Assembly (NCBI RefSeq): GCF_902362185.1
Contig: NC_044499.1
Location: 15,538,264 to 15,602,263 of the forward strand
Reading direction: 5' to 3'
Source of the DNA: Chanos chanos
Lineage: Eukaryota; Chordata; Actinopteri; Gonorynchiformes; Chanidae
DNA: 64,000 bases
Below the pieces are notes generated by a model. It did no database searches, was not told where the DNA came from, and saw nothing but the letters and a program-made list of their open reading frames with translations. Shown here in pieces: positions 47,727 to 64,000 of the stretch. How positions within the stretch are numbered: the stretch's first letter is position 1; every line of letters begins with the position of its first letter. The position numbers were made by a program, and so were the translations under genes.

Positions 47727-47732
47727 AATAAA
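47727..47732 (+). terminator. vopp1: vopp1 candidate poly(A) signal
   Basis: AATAAA 160 bp after the stop codon, giving a short 3' UTR. Confidence 0.55.
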
Positions 47733-47749
47733 CTTTTGCTTTCACTCAC

Positions 47750-48319
47750 TTTTTGTGGAATTGAGGGTTCATTGATCTTGAAGAATCCTGCATTAACAAA
47801 TAACAGTATGCTGGTCAGTACTGGGTTAAATTACAATTACAGAATTTTCTGTTAGATTTACATGGTGTGAATGCACTATGCTGATCTCCCGGTATCAAAT
47901 GGAAATCACAAGCAGAGATACAGAATCTGCAGTGTACAGTACTCAGCTTCATCCATTGTATATCTGATATGATATTCTATTTCACAAATCACCTGTAGTT
48001 TGTCATTATGATCTACCTGGAAATTTTTAGACTTGTTTATTATACTAAATTAAGAGTGAATTAAAAACACTAATTTAAATTGTTACATACAGAACAATGG
48101 CTGATATTACATAATTACATTACATTTAGATCCTAAACAATCTCTTACATGCAAGTGCCAACAAAAATAAACAAACCTTTATATTGAGTTTTTGGTAAAT
48201 ACATATTTGTCAAAGTGTGACAGATCAAAAGTAGATAAACTAATAAAGTGTGTTCCTACTGTGAAATGCTTGTACTTTTCATTTGTCATCCTTATTTCAA
48301 AAAAATGATCTTTGTTTTT
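47750..48319. other. Intergenic, no feature seen
   Basis: AT-rich sequence between the vopp1 poly(A) site and the SINE. Confidence 0.55.
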
Positions 48320-48672
48320 GGGCGGCACAGTGGCGCAGAGGGTAGCGCTGTCGCCTCACAGCAAGACGGTCTCGGGTTCGATTTCCAGCCAGGTGGCCAG
48401 GGTCCTTTCTGTGGGGAGTTTGCGTGTTCTCCCTGTGTCTGGGTTGGGTTTCCTCCCACGATCCAAAGACATGCATGTTAGGCAAATTGGAGACACTAAA
48501 TTTCCTTCTAGGTATGAAAGCGTGTGTGAGTACGTTTGTCTGCGTGTCCGCCCTGCAGTGGACTGGCGACCTGTCCGGAGTGTTTCCCTGCCTTTCGCCC
48601 TATGACCGCTGGGAAAGGCTCCAGCACCCCCCGCGACCCTAATTAGAATAAGCGGCTTAGATAGTGAGTGAG
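48320..48672 (+). mobile_element. tRNA-derived SINE
   Basis: A 350-bp element starting gggcggcacagtggcgcaga. The pol III A box (TGGCGCAGAGGG, near 48331) and B box (GGTTCGATTTC, 48375-48385) are well kept and spaced as in tRNA genes. The body (mean blocks GTGGGGAGTTTGCGTGTTCTC, CAAAGACATGCATGTTAG, GACTGGCGACCTGTCCGG) is a sequence common in many fish genomes. No coding capacity; mobilised by a partner LINE. Confidence 0.85.
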
Positions 48673-50186
48673 CAATATTTGTTTTCAGATTATGCATTTC
48701 CACTCAGCCGAGAACAATTATGGCTTCGTGCTCATTCTCTTTCCTCAAAAGATGTAAATACGGAATATTGAGATGCTTGTGTTATTCTAGGAACATGACT
48801 GAGGCGATTTTAACAACCACCCTTTTAGACTGTGTGCTGTCTCTCATGGGTTGGACCCTGAATGTGTCATCTGAAGTAACCTTGTGGAACTGAAACAGCA
48901 ACCAGAAAAAGCAACAACCCAATTCTCCTGCTCCCTGTCTTTGTCCACTCCTTCCCTCCCCATCTCCAGTTTGTGTCAATGGGTCAAAATACTAGTCAAA
49001 TACAGAGGAGAAGAACTTATTACAGGCTTTCTGTTTGAATCACTGTCAAAAGAGGATAGGCTATTGGACATGGTCACTTATGTTAAGCATAATATTTGAC
49101 TACTTGATTCTGTGATTGTATCTCCAATAGCATTAACATTTTTATTAACCTAGATCACAAAGAGATATTGATATTGGTACAAAAACTGAGGAGTTATTTT
49201 GATCTCAAGCTGATTCTCACAAAAAACACAAGGTGGCAGTATAAACTGTTTTTTGAAGGCACACAAATTATTTTGTTGTATGATGCTCTCAATCCCATGG
49301 GATGTCGGAGCATTGCCTGTCGACAGACACAAAAGGTACACTACCTAAACCATTTACAGTAAATTCTTGAATCCTCAAATCACATCAACAAAACTGAGTG
49401 GAAAAACCCAATCACGAACCAAAGTTATTCTTTGCTGTTTAGTTTCATTCAGCCAGACACTGGACTGTCATAGTCGTACTTGGCTATACAACCTTTGTAT
49501 TTTCCCTTCAAAATACAAAGCCTTAGAGTTAGAGATAAAAATCTCAGTAAAGCTTTGGTCAGTGTATATGTGCTTCACATCTTTCTTTAAATATAAAGAA
49601 AGAAATGTGAAATAAAGCTGAAGACAGAACATTCATACGTGGTGATTCAGTCCATCATCATTCTGTTTCTTTGTAGACTCAACACAAACCCCTTATATTT
49701 TTATTTAGGCTGCCTCCTGCAACACTCTAGTTAATCATGGGGAATAGAATTATGTAAATAAAATGTAATTGTCTAAATATAATCAGGGAAAATATACTTC
49801 TGTAGCTATACCTTGTAGTTCGCTTGTGAGATTTGGATCCACTTTTTACACTATTCTGTACAACATCTGTTCAGTAAAAAAACCATCTCACTGTATTTAG
49901 GCTGCTCAGCACTAACAAAATAATTACTCTGCCTCTTCAGGCCCCACTGGGAAGAAATGTTGGATTGCTTTTTATACTGAGATATCACTCTTAAAGTTAT
50001 GAGATTACCGGCAGTGATAGAATGTTTCGACATTCTATTCAGCATTCCGTCAATATTCTATTCAGTAGTCCTTCAGTATTCTAAGTCTTGTATTGGAGTA
50101 AATCTACCTCTTATAACTGTATTATCAGGGTTTCTTCAAAGAAAGCAAATTTCAACTGCAGCATGAAACAGACTCATTCGTTAGAC

Positions 50187-50272
50187 AGCAAAACAAATCT
50201 GTACTAATTGTGTTAAGTATAATATACTTAACACAATTATACTTAACACAATTAGTACAGATTTGTTTTGCT
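50187..50272. repeat. Perfect 35-bp foldback
   Basis: Left arm 50187-50221 (agcaaaacaaatctgtacta...) and right arm 50238-50272 are exact complements with a 16-nt spacer. The spacer itself repeats the ATATACTTAACACAAT part of the right arm. Confidence 0.93.
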
Positions 50273-51718
50273 CCCAAACTACATGCACAAAAAAATTTAT
50301 CTGTGAGGATCAGACCGAAAAGTAAATTTTTTTTTTATGTTTTTTTTTTTTCTTCCACATCTTCCACAAATTCCACATCTACTGAAAATTTAACTGTGTT
50401 TACTGCCCTCCATGCAGCATAAGTCTGAATGGTGGGTCAGATGATGATGTAGCCCGTTAATGAACTCCCTCTTCTCTCCTTCAATCACTCCACTTTAGCA
50501 GACTACTCGTTCACCTGGACAAGTAACTGAGCTGTAATAAACAATCGTGTCTCTCTTGGAGGTGTGATTGACTCAACTGTTCTCTTTAAATCAATATTAC
50601 ATTACAACAAGGATGATATTGATTCAGACTGTTATGAAGGAAGAAAACCTAGTAAAAAACAAACAAAATCCTCCTGCCAAACAAACAAACAAAAAGAGCA
50701 GCTCAATCTGAATTGTGCTTCAGAGCACGTGAGAAGCATGAAGCTTTCAGGAGCTACATTCACCTTGTTTTTTCTCCTCCTTTTTCTTTCCACCTTTCTT
50801 TCCACACACACACACTCACACACACACACACACATGTTGCCAGTCCATGAGAGTATTCATTATAAAGTGTGTACAACCCAAATACTAAATTACTATGCAA
50901 CTAATATAACTCTTAGGGTTACAATATATATGAGAACAGGCCTGTCTTAGAACTGCTTTTTCTCCTGAACAACCATGCACAGAACCAGGGAACTGAACAG
51001 GTAGTGTAGCCGGGGCTTTATAATTTTACATCAAAAGATCACCACATGCTTCATATCAAAACACAGCTCACATGAACATAGATGCCACCAAAGATAGGAT
51101 CCAAGTCTGAGTGTTCCATTGAGAGTTCCTGTATATAAACCTAATGAATTCATTTTCATAATTAAGTCACTGAGAGTACATGTAATACCCATTCATATAA
51201 ATGTTGGAAATGACAGACAGGACAGAATGAAACATTATGACACCCTAAAAAAAGGTCTCTGTATTACTGTGCACTGGTGGTACAACTCAGTGGAGCTCCA
51301 TCAAGGAAACTGCTTCTTAAATTTAACATTGGAAACAGAAAAGAAAAGGTATGGAGAGGCAAGAATCTACACTACAAATGCACTGAGTCAGAATTTTGTG
51401 GTTGTCTAGGGTAATTCAAATTCTGAAGTGACATAAGGTTTTCTGTGTAATCAGAGTGCAGGGAATTGCAATGGATCAATAGAACACCACATACATACAA
51501 ACATAAGGTTCACGTCTGATTTCTCCTACAGTAAATGTACTCTGGAGATTTCCACAGCCGAAGAGGCAGAGGAAACACATTAGACGACTGAGAGAATATT
51601 TCATCATGTACACTGTTTAAAGACCACATTCCACTAAGAGAATTTTTGCTTGTGTTATGATGCGAAATTCAACACATTAAGATAAAATTCAACTGATAAA
51701 TATTTATGTAGTATGTAG

Positions 51719-51772
51719 AAGAAAGAAAGAAAGAAAGAAAGACAAAAAGAAAGAAAGAAAGAAAGAAAGAAA
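51719..51772. repeat. (GAAA)n microsatellite
   Basis: About 13 GAAA units with one interruption (gacaaaaa). Confidence 0.9.
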
Positions 51773-51887
51773 AAGAATAAGAATGATCAGCTTCAGCAGA
51801 CTCAGTTTTATGGCCATCTAAATTTTTTTTACACAGAAATAAACAACACAGATTTTAAATGTAAATATGTTTACATATTTATTAACA

Positions 51888-54800
51888 ATTCCCAACTTCA
51901 TGAACTTCAACATGAGCTTAAGCTTTGCGACCTGGTTGGATCTAGCAAGGGATTTCAGGGAAATCGATTAATTCCTATGCTGATCATCTGCTCATTCATG
52001 CACAGACGTAGGCGTAAAGTGGAGGCATAACAAGGTCTTCAAGCTTCTTGGCCTAAAAAAAAAAAAAAAAGGTAGACTGCACAAGGCTCTACAATTTTAC
52101 AACTTTAATGAGCAAAGAGAAAAGAAACCTTTTTTTTTTTGAACTGCAGGGATCATTCAACAGAGTAAAGCTCAGAGAGTAAACCAAGAGCTGCATCTTT
52201 CTGGTTTGTCAAACAAAAAAAAAAAAAAAAAAAAGGAGAACGGCTGGTGTATGTGAATGAAATCTATGTATTTTTTCAATGCAGTCTCTTCACCAAAAAA
52301 AGAAATGTCAAACGTAAAAAAATAAATAAAAAAATCTCCATATGCGCCACAGTAATGGAAAGTACGGGTCAAATGAACAGGACAGGGGTATCATTATGGT
52401 TTTTTTTTTTTCCTTTCACTTAAATGTTACTCCAAACCACTTGCCTTTTTTTTTTCCCTTTTCAGTATCTTCCTTTCCTCCCCTCACTTTCCTACACTAA
52501 CGGAGATTAAAAAAAGGGGAGAAATGACTGAGAAACGGTTAAGCTGATTAGATAAATGTCAAATGTACCATACACATGAAACAGTAAAACCTTAATTGTC
52601 TTAATGTATAAAAAGCTCTACCACGACAACACGAGAAGAGAGGAACCATTCAGGAGCTGATTAGCTTTATACCTCTTTGCTCCTTAAACCCCGCTGACAT
52701 TTCGGCTCTACCTTGGAATGAGCAGAGAGGAGGTGAACCACGGTAGCTATGGAGAATTCACCTGCAAAAAAAAAATTGTTGGAACAATCATCAAAACCAA
52801 CAGACTGTTTTGTACCACAGCTCCATGAAAGAACACGAAATATTATGTTTAACTGAGGCACGTATCATCCATTGCAATCCAGAAACAGTCTTCTGCTTAT
52901 CACAGCAAACATAGGCTATACCTTACTTCATTCTCCCTCTGCTAATCAGCATGCATTTTTCCATGAACAATATGTCAGAGGATTCATTCACTGGACTGTT
53001 GCCTGCCAGGGTTGAGGTAACAGGTGACATGAGTAATCATTATCACATTGAATAATGATGGCACAGTACATTTTACACAGCTAGTCTATCCAACCTTCCC
53101 TCTCCATCTACGAGTTTCCTCCCCCCAGGCACAAAATACTTCATGTTATAAAGACAAGGTGACAGCAGTGTTGACAGGAAAATCTCTCACGCTGTTCCTC
53201 AGAAGAAATCACGCTCACATGAACGCTTTGAAGACCACAAAGATCAACCCTCAAAAACATACAGGCATAATATAAATATGAAAAAAAAAACCCCAAAACA
53301 AAACAAACAAAACTGGACCACAGGATGAGATTTATGCTATTCTCAGTCGCAGCGGGTGAGGCTACAGGTACCTGGCTGTTGGTTTGTAAGCTTTGATATA
53401 GAGATGCAGAGGCGGCTGGTGACTGAGTGATGCTGTCCTGAGGGAATGCGATGTGGATCTCCAGAGTGCTCCTGATGGGAGGCAACTGTTCCTTTTTGTT
53501 TGAGAGATACTTTTTCTTTCTTTCTTTCTCTTTTTTTTTTTTTTTAATTTGGTTGACTGAGCAGCACTGGTGTCTCCTTCAGCCTATTGAATGTGTCACT
53601 ACAAAAAAAAACATTTCTTTCTATGACCAAAGAAAGAGCCACGCAAGACTCAGGATTAAAGACCACCAGAAAATACTGAGAGGAGGCCTCTTTCACATCC
53701 TTTAAGAGGCATAGAACTTAGAGCACAAAACATTACTGATATGACACCAAAAGTGGCAAAAATACACACTCAACCAATTCTTTCTTTATGTTTGAAACAG
53801 GATTTATCAAGGAATTTCTGTGGAAAATATTTCCCTTCATCATAGAAATACTGTGACAAACTCACAATCAGTGAAATGAGCTTATTTATACATTATAAAA
53901 ACATTAATACTGATGTTATTTTCCTTATTTGTACACAGAACGTGACATAGACCATCCTTCCAAACTTGTTCAGAAACAACAATTTGCACCAAGAAAGTGA
54001 CATAAACTTGACAGAGTCAACATACTTCCAGTGGGAATTTTCATGGGAGAAGAACATTTGTGACATGCTGCTTTTTCAGAGACTGCCTTGAGCCATGTAA
54101 CAGATATTGAACAGGTAGTGAAAGAAAGGAGAAAATTTATTGTATAACTGACTGACAATTACACTCCTATTTTTGAGGAGAATTCGCTCAGATGTCTTGT
54201 GGAGCTCCTTGCGTTATATGAATCAGCAGAGCAGCCTGGCTACTTCGATCTAGAAGTTCAAAAAATAAACGACCATGAGAATAAAAAAATTAAAAAAAAA
54301 AACTCCAGTAAATACTGACATTGACTCTCAACTTTCCTTTTCTGTGACATATCTTACTAACAGCTTTGATATCCTTTTTGTTATTTAAAATAAACAAAAC
54401 AAAACAAACCAAAATGAAGCGCGATTATCTCTAAGCAATTAAACAGCCAGTTAAGACTTGCTAAGAATAAAATTAAACTGAACGAAGAGCAGACAACTTG
54501 TACTTTAATTTTCAGGTTGGTAACAGTTACAATGTCCGTTTGCAATGATGAAGTAAAGTGTGCAACAAGTAACATTCAGTTAAGCTCATTAATGCTTTTC
54601 TCCTTTTTGAAGCATTCACATATTCTTTTAAAAATACAAATCTTTTAAGGGAATGTCTTCAAATAACAGCCAAACTATTAAAAATGGCAAACTTCATCAA
54701 TGAAATCACTTATGTCATTGGAATATATCCAGTGGTAAAGCACCTACACACCTTTCAGCTAATCTCAGTGAAACATGCTAAAGTTATAAATACAAGTAAC

Positions 54801-55740
54801 AGTAATTACTGGGAAAAAAATAGTTAAATTTTGATTGGTCAGCACGAGCCCAACCCTCTCAGATGCGTAAGACATGCTAATTCTATCTTAAACGTCATAG
54901 TCGCTGTAGGCAGAGCTCATCACACGCAAATACTGAAATCTTCGCATACACAGCCTCATATCTTCATACAAATGGTTATTCCAGAGCAGTGGTGCTTCCT
55001 GGTAACATCTAGTCATAGCTGAAAGAACACTGCAGTAACTGTATAAAACACAGATAGAGGTATACATGTATTTATCACTTAAAGTGTATGTACATCTGCA
55101 TACAGCATCCAAACATAACACGCGCATGTTGAAACCGATATGTACATCTAAAGAGACAGAGAACATGTGACTGTTGCATATGTCACAGCATGGTTGACAA
55201 CGACTCAGCAGCAAAAAATGATTAAGGTCGCATCCAGCATCAGTCTGAAAAGGTCAAGTGAATATCACTTGTGAAAGTATGACTTTTTTTTTTTTTTTTT
55301 TTTAACTTTCTTTTTTTTTTTCTCTCTCTCGAGTTTACATACCTCATCGGCAAATAACTATTCAACTGGCGACGCTATCGGGTGCTCCTTCGTCCCGACG
55401 CGGACGTCGGAAAACGTTTTTCCTTCTCTCTTGAACGGTTTCTGCATCATTTCATTTGAATGTCTCTCCTGTGTGTGGGCTAGAGGAGTCTGCTCTGGAT
55501 GCTGAGGTAGACAGACAGGCCAACATCTGTCCAGTCAAACATCCCAACCAAACAGCCCTCATACTCCACGCACTGATCTCCTCCTCCGTATAATACTGTG
55601 TCGGTGTTACTTCTTCCACTCTGAGAACAAGCGAGGGTGAACCGGGGAAGTCTTTGCAATTACGCACAAGCGTGTGTTTGTCTCTCCTTCTCTCTCCTCG
55701 TTACGGATGAGAGAGGAGAAAACTGTGTTGAGCAGGCTCT
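51888..55740 (-). other. tgfbr1: Probable tgfbr1 3' UTR
   Basis: About 3.9 kb from the stop codon to AATAAA (minus strand) at 51888-51893. It is AT-rich, with many homopolymer runs, and contains no supported coding sequence. Mammalian TGFBR1 also has a multi-kilobase 3' UTR. The 3' end is inferred; other signals may be used. Confidence 0.45.

Positions 55741-64000
<8,260 letters not shown>

Larger units (their letters stand above)
48673..51840. other. Intergenic between vopp1 and tgfbr1
   Basis: No supported gene. It includes a perfect foldback (50187-50272), a CA-rich patch near 50,803-50,833 and an imperfect (GAAA)n run at 51,719-51,772. Confidence 0.55.

Noticed and set aside
48356-48703. 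115-codon minus-strand frame
   Set aside because: Antisense of the SINE; such frames recur with the element.
50564-50950. 128-codon plus-strand frame
   Set aside because: Low-complexity, includes a CA repeat (HTHTHT), no splice or promoter context and no family resemblance.

Overview
The window reads as nuclear DNA of a ray-finned (teleost) fish. It has split vertebrate genes with canonical GT/AG introns, AT-rich intergenic DNA, many di- and tetranucleotide repeats, and fish-type interspersed elements: a tRNA-derived SINE, palindromic MITEs and a truncated LINE 3' end. I cannot name the species. All gene calls rest on protein resemblance from memory plus splice-site and reading-phase checks done by eye; no database search was run.

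Layout. (1) About 95-22,200, minus strand: a very large xirp1 (Xin) gene. A 7.1 kb exon (5705-12829) carries about 27 Xin actin-binding repeats. Seven small coding exons (13810-21212) add an N-terminus of the XIRP2/EPLIN kind, and all their phases agree. Downstream, two exons encode a complete LIM zinc-binding domain followed by a 1.4 kb-residue-scale tail (4.3 kb) rich in NPF and DPF motifs; that tail contains an apparently perfect in-frame 1173-bp tandem duplication. An internal splice donor in the giant exon would join Xin repeats to LIM domain in frame. A second promoter with a perfect MEF2 box sits near 18.1 kb. (2) 22.3-30.9 kb: intergenic, with two abutting palindromic MITEs. (3) 31.0-38.0 kb, plus: csrnp1, an immediate-early type nuclear factor with a CRE in its promoter. 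(4) 38.4-44.1 kb, plus: gorasp1 (GRASP65). (5) 44.7-47.7 kb, plus: vopp1, a small PPxY membrane protein. (6) 47.8-51.8 kb: intergenic, with a SINE and a perfect foldback. (7) 51.9-62.7 kb, minus: the six kinase-domain exons of tgfbr1 and a long 3' UTR; the receptor and GS-domain exons lie beyond the right edge.

The genes do not form one pathway. xirp1, csrnp1 and gorasp1 are also neighbours on human 3p22, so the left two thirds is conserved synteny, whereas vopp1 and tgfbr1 sit elsewhere in human. The points most worth following are the xirp1 architecture: N-terminal EPLIN/XIRP2-like exons, Xin array, alternative LIM module, adaptor-binding motif tail, and the identical internal duplication.
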